Below the pieces are notes generated by a model that worked only from the letters and a program-made list of their open reading frames with translations, had not been told where the DNA came from and did no database searches. From the NCBI RefSeq assembly GCF_901709675.1, contig NC_051095.1, positions 865,001-929,000 on the forward strand: a stretch of 64,000 nucleotides of DNA, read 5' to 3'. Positions within the stretch are counted from its first letter, which is position 1. Each line of letters starts with the position of its first letter. Both the position numbers and the translations under genes were made by a program. The DNA is from Syngnathus acus. Its lineage: Eukaryota > Chordata > Actinopteri > Syngnathiformes > Syngnathidae. Shown here piece after piece: positions 51,309-62,358 of the stretch.

Positions 51309-54300
51309 TCAGAAGAGTCCGGAGGTTTCTAGGTAACTCTGCAGCTTCCTTACGGTACTTCTGTCCAAGGAGCACAGGTCAAAGTCAAAAGTGGTGTTTG
51401 TGATGTGGAAGTGGCCCGTCTCTTCGATGAGGTTGACGATCTGGAAAAGCAGAGGCCAGGGACGCTGAGAACATCCGGGTCAAACTCAAGGCCTGGGGGC
51501 CAAGTACGGCACCGCCGCATCATTTCATGTGGACCGACCGCAAAGACAAATTGTGCATTGACTTCATGTTTCCATACTAAAATAAGAAATTGTATTTACT
51601 TTTAAAAGAGGAGATGTTGCTAGCAATTTTTATTAGCATTCATCTTTTTCAAATATTTGAACGGTTTTTATCACTCTCTCATTTCAAACGTAGTTATTCG
51701 ACACAGAATTAATTTAAAAAAGAAAGACTTTGCAACGGGAAATACGTGTGTTTTTTACCTGTTGGAGGATGTGACCCTCCCTCAGGGTCATCAGCCTTTT
51801 GTGCAGTTCCACCAGCTCGTCCAGGTAAGCCTGCAAAAGCCGTTGCCGGATTGGACAATGACGACAACAACAAGTAGGTCCGAAAGATTGGTACCTTGTC
51901 ACAATCGAGATTTTGGTTCTTGTTCTTCTTGCTTTGCTCGCTGGGACTCTTCACTTCCAGCATCTGATGAGGGGAGAACAAGTGAGCAAAGTCACAACAT
52001 TTTTTGAAGTCAGCCACCAGGGGGCAGTAAAAGACTTGTATAGCGAAAAGGCAGTGAACTGTCACAGAGGATAAAGAATATATGCCTGCGAGTATTCATA
52101 TCGGCACTTTTTGAACCGTGCTAAAACATCTTACCTGGTTACTTGTCGTTTTTAATAAGGCCGGGACATCGTTCCGTGAAGGCGGCGAGGGGGTGGAAGC
52201 GTCGCTCTCGCTGCCGTCACCCAAACTGACCCTGCGGGTTATTTTGTGTGTTTTGTTTGACGTCGTCAAGACATTTTCATCTCTTTGGAGGCTTGAGCTC
52301 AAAAGGGACTTTAGTGAGTCAACCTGCGCTGGTGGTGTGAGATGTGCATGTGCGCCGGCCGCTCGGCGTCCGAATCCAAGTCCAGGTCGTCGTCCTCCTC
52401 GGAATTAGCGTCGTGGTCGTCTGAATGCGGGTCCTGCATCACTGACTGCAGCGGGCCGAGTACTAGAACACAAAATGGCGCACGCACAAGGGGAAGTTTT
52501 TAAAAACAGAGACGGACACAAAAAGTCGTGCGGCCCAGTGGTGGTTCACGCGCGACTTTTAAGCAGTTGGACTCATTCCCACCTGAGGACAATTTATTCT
52601 TTGGCCCGACTGGTAAGGATGTTGTTCTTTTTTCTTTCGGTCAATTCCAATATTTGTCCGACAAAACTCCGATAAACGATTCATTGGAAGATTAATTACA
52701 AAAATATATATTTTTGGGGTGTAACACTTACAACCATAATCGTCAATATTATTACATTAATATGAATTATATTTATATAATTATATATTATATAGAAGAC
52801 CCCTTATGACGAGTAGAATATATGGACCTAGTTTTCCCTCGCCCAGACGCGGGTCACCGGGGCCCCCCCTCTGGAGCCAGGCCTGGAGGTGGGGCTCGAA
52901 GGCGAGCGCCTGGTGGCCGGGCCTTCGCCCATGGGGCCCGGCCGGGCACCGCCCGAAAAGAAAACGTGGGTCCCCCTTCCCATGGGCTCACCACCTGTAG
53001 GAGGTGCTCCTACCCTCACCTATGCTCACGAGCTATGGGTCGTGACCGAAAGAACGAGATCCAGGATACAGGCGGCCGAAATGAGTTTCCTCCGCAGGGT
53101 GTCCGGGCTCGCCCTTAGAGATCAGGTGAGAAGCTCGGTCATCTGGGAGAGACTCGGAGTAGAGCCGCTGCTCCTCCACGTTGAGAGGAGCCAGATGAGG
53201 TGGCTCGGGCATCTCATCCGGATGCCTCCTGGACGCCTCCCTGAGGAGGTGTTCCGGGCATGTCCCGCCGGTAGGAGACCGCGGGGACGACCCAGGACGC
53301 GCTGGAGAGACTATGTCTCTCAGCTGGCCTGGGAACGCCTTGGGATCCCCCGGGATGAGCTGGATGAAGTGGCTGGGGAGAGGGAAGTCTGGGAGTCCCT
53401 CCTGAAGCTGCTGCCCCCGCGACCCGACCCCGGATAAGCGGAAGAAGATGGATGGATGGATGGATGGATGGATGGATGGATGGATGGATGGATGGATGGA
53501 TTATATTATACTAAATTACATGATATTTTTATACAAAATTATATTTATTTTGATTATTTTGTTCTATTTTTGGCAGGGATTGTTTCAATGTCATTAATTT
53601 TGTCTCATATTTTGAACAGTTCATTTCAGTCGATTAATGGAGCCCCATTAGAGTCATCAATGAATGCGATTTCCTGCTCCAAGCGAAGCCGAATGGCGCT
53701 ACTCCTTGCCTGCCGTGGGAGCCCGTTTGCTACCTGTGTGGGTGGCGCCAGGAATAGCCAGCCTTTTCCAATCCAAAGCAAAACAATTCGCTACACACTC
53801 GGCATTGCTTTCCAACGTGGATGCAAACATCATCGTTGGTGGCGGCTGCAAATATTCATGAGAAAAAATAAACATGTATTCATTACCTTGGCGTTTGTGC
53901 TGTGTGGGCGCAAAGCACGAACTGGAGCTGGAACTGGCTGGACTGGGCTGTTCCGACTAACAGAGAGGCGGAAAAGCAAAAACAGAGCAAAGTTTAAAAC
54001 AGCGACTCGCATTTCATTTCACTGCAGAAAGTTCAAAGTCAAGAGGAGGGAAAAGTGGCGATGAAAATACGGCAAAACGGCCTGGCGATTGCTATAGAGA
54101 GCGCCCAGCACAAAAGGACGGCCAGCTGCTCTCCTGCTTTATGGGCCAGGCCGGGCCGGGCCAGGCCGGCGCGGAGGCAACGCCACAAATCTGCCGTGCC
54201 GCTTCAAGGCTTTTGTGGTGCCTCAAAGACGTTGACTTTTTCGTCACAGGTTGAGGGCACTTTAGGGGCCGTGGGCCGCAGTTGGCGCGCTACAAAGCTG

Positions 54301-57300
54301 TGCTAGCATTTCCGCTTCGCAGTTCAAGCGCCTTCCCCTCAACAATTTCAAATCCAATAATCCAATTGCAATGTATTTTTCTCAATGTTGCAATTTAATG
54401 GTTCAAAAATTATTTAGAATTTTATTTAATGATTTTATCATTTCATTTTTTTGGATTAATTTATTATTTTATGTTAAATGATTACAGTGGCCAACAGGAA
54501 TTTTTGATTCATTTTTAAGTGTCCCTAATATTTTGACACCTTTTTTTGTTGTGTTTTTAGATATTTTCTTTTTTACGTTTGAACTATACGAGGTTGCGCA
54601 ATACCGATTTTACCATGTGTTGTGAATTATAACTACGATCCTTCCGAAGGAAATTCCACCTGTTGCTGAACCAAACCTCAGTCATAAACATGATCACATA
54701 TATTATTATGAAACCCTTTACTTGTATCCCAGATTTGAAATTTGATTAAAAAAAAAAAGTGCTGACCACTACTACTCAATGTTTTGGTCTCATAGGAAGC
54801 CGTTCTTTTTTTTTACCCCCTCCCCCAAATTGCAGCCTTTGCATTCTACTGCATTGGGACGTCGACTCCAAGTGGATGAATGTCTCAGGCCTCTTCGCGA
54901 GTGTTCCCGAATAATTCCCTAATCCACGTTTCCCCTTGGTGCGCACCGTCTCTGGCCCAGTGAGCAGCGGGAAGCCAAAAGATCAAACGGCTGGTCACAT
55001 GACCAACCAGCCGGCGCTTTTGGCGGCCACCGGGGTGGTGGCCGGTCTGAAAAGAATCAAACACCTGGCATTTGTCACCCCTCTCCACATGGCCTTTTTC
55101 GAGGGGGGGGGGGGATTGCATCTCGGCCGCAAAACAAAGAGCTTGATGTGCAAGTGGAGGAATGCGAGCCAAGCGCTGCTGTTCTGGTGCTAATCGCCAT
55201 TGTGCTCAGGTGTCGTAAAACGTTAAATCTTGTTATCCCAATTTGTGCAAAGCAGGCAAGCGTCGGAATCTTCTCTTGACAAAAAGACAAAAAAAAAAAA
55301 GCAAAGATCGGTATCATAGTTGCGTTTCCTGTTTGGCCGTCCAAACACAAATGCTTTCCTTGTTTTATTGGTGCCTACCCTTTACGGCGCAGACCCCCTG
55401 GAGCCAGGCAGAGCGCCGCCATAAAAGCAGATTTCCTCCCCGTTTGACTTTATAGCGCTGCAACGGCAACAAATCCTGCCCCAACCCCGACCGGAGGAGA
55501 AGACAACAATGTCTTTTGTTGCTCTTCAGTGAAATTGCTCCAAAGCAACACCAACGCGCACAAAAGGCCATATTTATGCGGCCTCGCAATACTTTGGGCC
55601 TTGACTTGAGACTTGTTCGGACTTTAAGTGGATTCATTTTTAGCTTAGTTGTTTCAATATATGGTGTGTTTGTCTTTTAAGATCAAATATTTTGTGATAG
55701 ACTACAATTTGAACCGTCTTACGGATGAATGACGAGCCCAAATTTTGGGTTTTCCAACAGTCGTCCTACTTACGTCCGATTTGTTGGAGTCCACGTCGGA
55801 GTCATTGGAGTCCACCACTTCCCGGAATGGCGGAAGCGCCGAGACCTTGCGCTGCTGCGTGGCTTCGTCGCCCTCTGGATGCGATTTAGCGCTTTGCATC
55901 TGCGGCCGGTCCTTCAGTACTTTCTTTTCGCAACGTTGCCCGTCGGACCCAGGCAAATGGGCAAATCCCCTTTTGCGTTTTTTGCTGCGCCAATTGTCCC
56001 CGTCTGGGGCGGCCGCTCGCTTGCCAGCCCCGTGGTTGGACGCCTCGCTCCGATGAGACTTGGGCTCCTTGAATCCCATTTTGGGGTTGCCATTTCGAAG
56101 CGGCTGGTTCTCTTTGGGTTTTCTGGAAGGTTCGTTCGGGGCTCTGCTGGACTCCCAGCATGAGTCCCTGAAGGCACTTTTGGTCTCTTTGGAGTCTTTT
56201 GCTGGTTTGTCTTTGTGGTCCTTGGAGGGCTTGTGGAGTTTGGAGAAGCTGCTGCAGTTGGTGCCGGTGCCGGTACCGGTGCTGGTGGTGAGAAGGACCG
56301 GGCCGCTTCCTTTGGAGCCCTTCTGTTGGATGCAAGAATTAGCAGACTTGCATTAGCCCGTTTCTAGCTAGTGACCATATGGGCCAATGGTGAGTGTGCC
56401 TTTAGTTACCATGACGACCAAGGCGATTGATTCATCACTGTAACAATGAAGTTTATTAGTCAGGATGATTTTTAGTGGAATTAAACATTGTTTAAAGCGT
56501 GTCGGCGCTACAATAAATCTTTTCGCCCAACATTACCAAAGGCAAGTTGCCGATTTATATATATATATATTTTTTTCATATTAAATTGCTCCACACGGAA
56601 AGTTTTTTTTTTAAGGCCATATTGGATATTAGCATATTACCAATTGGCTGATTAATTGAAAAAAAAAGATAATATAATTTTTTAATAAAATATTTCTTAT
56701 ATTGTAATGTGCTGATGTTTACAAACAAACAAACAAACAAACAAACAAATATATGAACATCCAATTTTATATTGGCAGAGGAATTTAGAAGATGTTTTCC
56801 CAAGAGGAAGCCATATTCTTCATATTATCTGTAAAGAGCAATCTTCCTTTGTTATTTGGATGGAAACTTACTTGTGAATAAATGAGGGGATGGAAAAGTA
56901 CCAGAATGAACCGCGACACACGTGTGCACTCCTTCAAGCGGAGCGGACGACCACTTCGAGGAAATGGATTGATCCTAACGACGGGGCCTCACCTCGGGCC
57001 CTCTTGTCAATATTTCAGCCGTGCAATAAAGCCATTAAAAGAGTCTCGACGACGGGGTGCGTTCCAACTCCCCGACACTTACAAAGCCTGTATTTGTTGT
57101 TTTTTGTCTATCGGCCAGTGACCCGGCTGGCGACCTTCAGCCGAGACAAAGCTGCCGGCAATCTCCGTCACAGCAGTAAAGCCGTTGCCCTCCCGCGGCC
57201 AAACGTAAATGGCTGTAAGCTAGCTGTGGTGTACGCGGACGCGCGACTGACCTTGGGGGGCCCGTGGGAGCTTTTGCTCTTCCTTGGGTCGGAGAACGTG

Positions 57301-58723
57301 GAGACCAAGGAGCTGCTGGGAAGCTTCGTGTGCGGCCCCAACAAGGATGTGGAGCCTTCCTGCATCACCATCACCTACAGGAAGATGAGCTGCAGTTAGC
57401 TCGTCTCGTGCTAACTCAGCGTGCTAACTCATTATTGCAGCAAACGTTTTGGCAAAATGCTTCATTTTAGTTTGGTTTTTGTGAGTTAGTTGTTTTTTTC
57501 TTTTTTTTAAATATAAAAACAATAAAGTGAAGTATTGTGTAATACAAGTACAAAAATAAATGACTATTTTTAAACGCCTTGTGCTAAGTCAGCGTGCTAA
57601 CTCGTTATTGCAGCAAATGTTTTGGAAAAATATTTCATTTTTTTATGAGTTGTTTTTTCTTTAAATATGAAAACACAAAAGTGAAGCGTTGTGTGATACA
57701 AGTACAAAAATAAGTGACTATTCTTTAACGCCTGAACTTCCTGCAGTATTCGGCAATATTGCAATAAAGACATTGAGAATGAATCCCGAACGCTTGCGGA
57801 AACGAATTTAGAGATTTCCTTAGTTTTTTTTCAACGATTTTTATTTTGGATTGAAGTCAAACTATATGGGTTAGAAAACACTATTAGGCTTTAATCTGAA
57901 ATTTTTTATATAAAATGTCATATAAAATTTAATAATAAATCGTCTAATATTTTTTTTTAAAAAATGTATTTATTTATTGTACAAGTCAGCACATCACGAT
58001 GTAAGACAAAGATAATAACGTTAAAAAAATTCAACATCTCATATCACTATCATTTTTTTTCAATTATCGTAAATACTCTTGAGGAAGCATCGACAACAAT
58101 TCAAACCGGAAGACCGACAACGATTCATATGCAATCTTACTTTTGAATCCTCCGAGGTGCGTTTGTGCGGATCCCGTTGCTGTTCACAGAGAAGACAAGA
58201 GAACATGTTAACATCTTCCTCATGATAGACTCGTTTCAAATCGGCAGTGGTGACACCGAGCGGGAATGCGGGTTTCCCTTTGAAGGCGTGCAGCCAAAGT
58301 AAACACAAAGCACTTAGCTCAGGTCGTAAAAAGCCGCAGACGACAGGGGTCTTCTGTGGGGCCGGCACACAAAATGGCCGCCGCTGCACGGAAGCGACAA
58401 CCAGGGCGGCACGCACACCTACCCCTCCGGCTCGCAGGAGCTTCCGTCGAAATTCTTCGGTGGGATTGTTGAAGGTGAGCTTCTCGCAGCGAAGGTGATT
58501 GACGGGCGGGTGGCCCTCCAGGTGGAGGAAGAGGTCGTAGTCGAAGCGGACTTTCTTCGGCTCTTCCTGCGGTCGAGCGTGCAGATTGTGAGTTCGTTTG
58601 AGGAGGGAAAAAATGAGCGCTCAAGTGGTGTGTCGCGTACCTTATTCCTGAAATAAACTTCAATGGGCAAGATGAAGCCGGCGTATCCCGACTCCTCCAC
58701 TTTGTATGGTGGATCTTTGCAAA
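51309..58723 (-). CDS. mllt3: MLLT3/AF9 (YEATS transcription elongation factor), 3' portion
   Basis: Exons from the 5' end (minus strand): 58723-58641, 58566-58423, 58179-58141, 56322-55774, 52462-52324 (or 52445-52324), 52231-52135, 51963-51895, 51830-51759 and 51440-51309. The first two encode the C-terminal half of the YEATS acyl-lysine reader ([38 protein letters not shown]). The large exon is Lys/Ser-rich with a KKRKR nuclear signal. The last three carry the ANC1-homology domain ([40 protein letters not shown]), which binds AF4, DOT1L or BCL6 corepressor. HFHIT and DLCSLD fit AF9, not ENL. The protein joins acylated histone H3 to the super elongation complex. Start and upstream YEATS exons lie beyond the right edge. 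Human exon 6 was not found; the 52445 acceptor keeps frame without it. Confidence 0.93.
51478..51670 (+). repeat. Dispersed repeat, GGCCCGCC family, in mllt3 last intron
   Basis: Starts GGTCAAACTCAAGGCCTGGG, continues ATCATTTCATGTGGACCGACC, GCATTGACTTCATG and TTGCTAGCAATTTTTATTA. It begins 38 bases past the acceptor side of the terminal mllt3 exon. Confidence 0.7.
52014..52028 (+). promoter_or_regulatory. CTCF-like motif (15/15)
   Basis: CCACCAGGGGGCAGT on the plus strand, a perfect fit to CCASYAGRKGGCRSY, within an mllt3 intron. Confidence 0.6.
52822..53501 (+). mobile_element. 5'-truncated non-LTR LINE with (GGAT)n tail
   Basis: The open frame 52889-53437 ends with the C-terminal part of a fish non-LTR retrotransposon polyprotein (landmarks [57 protein letters not shown]). 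The stop is followed by AAGCGGAAGAAGATGGATGG and a GGAT array to 53501, the usual 3' end. Reverse transcriptase and endonuclease domains are absent. It lies in the large mllt3 intron, antisense to the gene, and its frame is intact over 180 codons, so insertion is fairly recent. Confidence 0.85.
56725..56748. repeat. (CAAA)n microsatellite
   Basis: Six CAAA units in an mllt3 intron. Confidence 0.9.
57119..57399 (+). CDS. Possible terminal exon of an unidentified gene, antisense within an mllt3 intron
   Basis: After an acceptor-like TTTTTTGTCTATCGGCCAG (ending 57118) the frame stays open for 92 codons to a stop at 57397-57399. AATAAA follows at about 57522. The distal part reads as a globular domain end ([36 protein letters not shown]). 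I do not recognise the family and could not find an upstream partner exon. The frame is open further upstream to 56890 as well, so a single-exon reading is possible. A minus-strand frame over the same bases (57374-57168) is Ser-rich and could compete. Low certainty that this is a gene. Confidence 0.3.
57405..57732. repeat. ~175-bp tandem duplication after the 57399 stop
   Basis: CTCGTGCTAACTCAGCGTGC (57405) recurs as CTTGTGCTAAGTCAGCGTGC (57578). Shared landmarks are TTATTGCAGCAAA and GATACAAGTACAAAAATAA-type blocks near both ends. The copies differ by indels of about 20 bases. Confidence 0.85.
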
Positions 58724-59639
58724 CTAAAAAAAAGGACAACACACACACAAACAGTCCGCAAAGCCATTTCCTCACCGGGGCAAATTACCGGAAAGCCTAT
58801 TTCCCAAATTGTGCCAGACAGAACCAGCTGGAAAAGCTTCAAAATAGCACCTCGCCAGTAATGGTGTGATGTGAAGTCCCCCCCCCCCCTAGCTCCCCCC
58901 ATGGACTTTTAAGACAAACAACACTTGAGCTCAGGTGCACTTGGCTCAGAGGAGCATGTTTGTCAGCTTGCCTTCCCAGTGGACCTGAACGCAGCGTACG
59001 GAGGGAGGCCCACTCTTGTTGCCATCAATCGACACGCTCCTCATTTTGAAGCCCCCCCCCCCGAAATTGATGGCTGGACAAACCGAGGTCAACCTCCCCG
59101 CCGCAGCCCAACATCGCTGAGCAAATATTATGGGTTGGACTTAATTGTGTGTGTGGGGTCACGTTCAATGTCATACTGCTCAAAGAGCCCCATTCAACGT
59201 GTTGAGGAAGCGGTGGCCACACTCTGGATGACTTTAGATTCAACACTGCTCTGACCATGAAAAATATACAACGGGGGCCTTCTGTCTTGGACATTCTGCA
59301 ATAAAATACGACTTTGGAGTCGGAATGCGTCGCAGTCGCTAATCGCTAACCTATGCTAAAGCGGTAGCGAGTCATAATCATATCAACAGTATTTGCATAA
59401 ATAAATTAAACTATGAATGTACAATCAGTAGCACAGTAGTTGAGCGTGCCTTCTTGTGAAACTGCGAGATGACGTTTCCTTGCGGACGTCACTAAGCTAA
59501 CGCTAAGCTATGCTAATGTCATAAATAGATGAAAATATGAGCATCGGAGTCATAGTTTCCTTCGGAGGGCCATTATGACCGTCAACGCCTTTTATTACCC
59601 ACAGTATAGGCTGCACAAAAAACTGATGAATAACTAGGT

Positions 59640-59838
59640 ATGAAACTGGAGACTAAAACTCTTCAAATATTTTTTAAAGACGAATGGTAACAAAAATGTA
59701 TTGTGTGTTTCTTTAAAAGTGAAGACAATTTATAATTTTAGTATTGACATATGAAGTCGATGCACAATTTGTCTTCAGGGGCCACATAAAATGATGTGGC
59801 GGGCCGCATCTGGCCCCGGGCCTTGGGTTTGGCATCTA
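59640..59838 (-). repeat. Dispersed repeat, GGCCCGCC family
   Basis: Reverse complement of the family: ATAAAATGATGTGGCGGGCC, then GGGCCTTGGGTTTGGCATC at the outer end. The Tc1-like element begins only about 10 bases further right. Confidence 0.7.
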
Positions 59839-59847
59839 TGCACTATA

Positions 59848-61391
59848 CAGGACTGTCTCAGAAAATTAGAATATTGTGATAATGTTCTTTATTTTCTTTA
59901 ATGCAATTAAAAAACAAAAATGTCATACATTCTGGATTCATTACAAATCAACTGAAATATTGCAAGCCTTTTCTTATTTTAATATTGCTGATTATGGCTT
60001 ACAGCTTAAGAAAACTCAAATATCCTACCTCAAAAGATTAGAATATCTCCTCAGACCAAGTAGAAAAAAAGAAAGATTTATAACAGCAAAACAAAATCAA
60101 ACATTTGAAAATGTCCATTGACGCTCTCAGTACTTGGTTGGGAATCCTTTTGCACGGATTACTGCATCAATGCGGCGTGGCATGGAGGCAATCAGCCTGT
60201 GGCATTGCTGAGGTGTTATGGATGCCCAGGATGCTTCAATCGCAGCCTTTAGCTCATTTGCATTGTTGGGTCTGGTGTCTTTCAGCTTCTTCTTCACAAT
60301 ACCCCACAAATTCTCTATGGGGTTCAGGTCAGGGGAATTGGCAGGCCAATCGAGGACAGTAATGCCATGGTCGGTACACCATTTACTGGTGGTTTTGGCA
60401 CTGTGGGCAGGTGCCAGATCAATCATCATCTCATAGAGCTTTTCAGCAGACGGAAGCATGTAGTGCTATAAAATCTGCATTTACTCTGGACTCGATGAAA
60501 CACAGTGGACCAACACCAGCAGCTGACATGGCTCCCCAAACCATCGCTGACTGTGGGAACTTCACACTGGATTTCAAGCAACTTGGATTTTGCTCCTCTC
60601 CAGCCTTTTCTTCAGACTCTGGCGCCTTGACTTCCGAATGAAACACAAAACTTGCGTCTGAAAAGAGAACTTTGGACCACTCTGCAACTGTGCAGTGCTT
60701 CGTTTCCATAGCCCAAGTCAGACGCTTCAGAAGTGGCTTGACCATGGGACTACGGCTATTGTAGCCCATTTCCCGGACACGTCTGCGAACAGTTGCTATT
60801 GATACCTGGACTCCAGCTTCAGTCCACTGTCTTTGAAGCGCCCCCAAATTCTGGAAGCGACTCTTCCTCACAATGCTGTTAAGGCTGCGGTCATCTCTGT
60901 TGGTTGTGCAGCGTTTCCGGCCACAGTTCCCCCTTCCAACAGACTTTTTGTGGATGTGCTTTGAAACTGCACTCTGTGAACAGCTTGCTCTTTTTGTGTC
61001 TGACCCTCCTGATGGAGGGCGTCAATGATGGTCCTCTGGACAGCAGTCAGATCAGCAGTCTTCCCCATACTTGTCATTTAGTAGTTTACTGAACCAAGCT
61101 GAGTGTTTTTCAAGGTTCTGGAAGCCCTTGCAGGTGTTTCGAGTTAATTAGACAATTCAAGTGATTAGTTGAATACCCTACTAGTGTACTTTTTCATGAT
61201 GTTCTAATATTTTGAGATAGGATATTTGAGTTTTCTTATGCCATAATCAGCAATATTAAAATAATAAAAGGCTTGCAATATTTCAGTTGATTTGTAATGA
61301 ATCCAGAATGTATGACATGTTTGGTTTTTCAATTGTATTACAGAAAATAAAGACCTTTATCACAATATTCTAATCTTCTGAGACAGTCCTG
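59848..61391 (-). mobile_element. Tc1-like DNA transposon, complete ends, defective transposase
   Basis: The ends are CAGGACTGTCTCAGAAAATT and its inverted copy, with TA on both sides (59846-59847 and 61392-61393), the standard Tc1/mariner target duplication. Terminal inverted repeats extend roughly 200 bases. The minus strand encodes a DD34E transposase in three frames: 61077-60868 (N-terminal MTSMGKTADLTAVQRTIIDA), 60871-60443 (VLFSDASFVF with the first Asp; KSSVKFPQSAMVWGAMS) and 60459-60127 (DLAPAHS and SPDLNPIENLWG, with the second Asp and the Glu). Frameshifts and a small deletion before DLAPAHS make it inactive. Size 1544 bases. Confidence 0.93.
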
Positions 61392-62336
61392 TATGTCAGT
61401 CCGACGTTGTTGTTGCTCATCCTGAGTCCAAGGTTCGCAAAAAATCTTTGACTCACACAATGTAAGGAAGGAGTGAGTATATCTGCCGTTGTTGTTGCGA
61501 TAAAGCCAATAAAAATGTCAGGGGCAGTCGAGTTGAGCAGTCACAAAGCGACCAGTGACCCGGAAGAGAAAATTAGCGCTCGTAGCATTTCTTCACTATC
61601 AAGTCTTGATGCCAATCACAGAACAATGCCAGTCACTCTGTATTTGGCCTTTCTCCACAGACTGCCTGCTAATGAGGCCAGCTCGGACGTTGGGCTCAAG
61701 GGGGGGGACGAAAAGAAGGACCCCTCCGTTTGCCCACTCAAATGCAGGCTAATCCCGACAGCGCAGATCATTTCAAGGGTCCGATAAATCATCCCAAAGG
61801 TGCTCGATTGGGGACATGGCTGGCGAATTCCAGATGTCTTCCGTTTGATGGACTTCCGGACAATTGTCTTAATTTTTCTCCATCAAGTTCCATGACTGGA
61901 GGTGCTTCGAAGACGGCGGGTGGTGATTAGCGAGACGGTACGCTCGAACGAGCCCAGTGTTTTAAAAACAACCTGGCGCTCTGTTAGCTTAACAGCCCCG
62001 GCTGACCCGTATGACCTCGCGCTAATCAGCTAACGACGGGACCGGACAACGCCAACGAAGGTCGAGATTAATCGGGCGAGATTAAACAGCCGGGGCACAT
62101 CCGAGTTTGCGTTGTCGGTTGAGTTGCTCGGAAGACGCGCGGCGGGTGGCCGGTCCGGTCGAGTCGAGCGTTTGAAAAGCGGCGGCAGCTATCGGCGGAA
62201 TTGCAAGACGACCCGACTCGGGTGACCTTTGAGCAGCTACAGTCGATATCCAGTGTTTGAACTTGAGGAATGGGCTAACTCCAAGACGACTTGAAACGGT
62301 CCCCGAACGATATTAGGGCAAGTTGAATCATCTTTT

Positions 62337-62358
62337 GGGGGGGGGGGGGGGGGGGGAC
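62337..62358. repeat. Poly-G tract (22 G)
   Basis: An uninterrupted G run in otherwise mixed sequence, able in principle to form G-quadruplex structures. Exact length is unreliable in most sequencing methods. Confidence 0.8.

Noticed and set aside
52889-53437. 182-codon frame as a host gene
   Set aside because: It is the C-terminal part of a LINE polyprotein followed by the usual GGAT tail.
55886-56335. 149-codon minus-strand frame beginning [13 protein letters not shown]
   Set aside because: It is a shifted-frame shadow of the large mllt3 exon; the frame with KPKENQPL and the KKRKR cluster is the real one.
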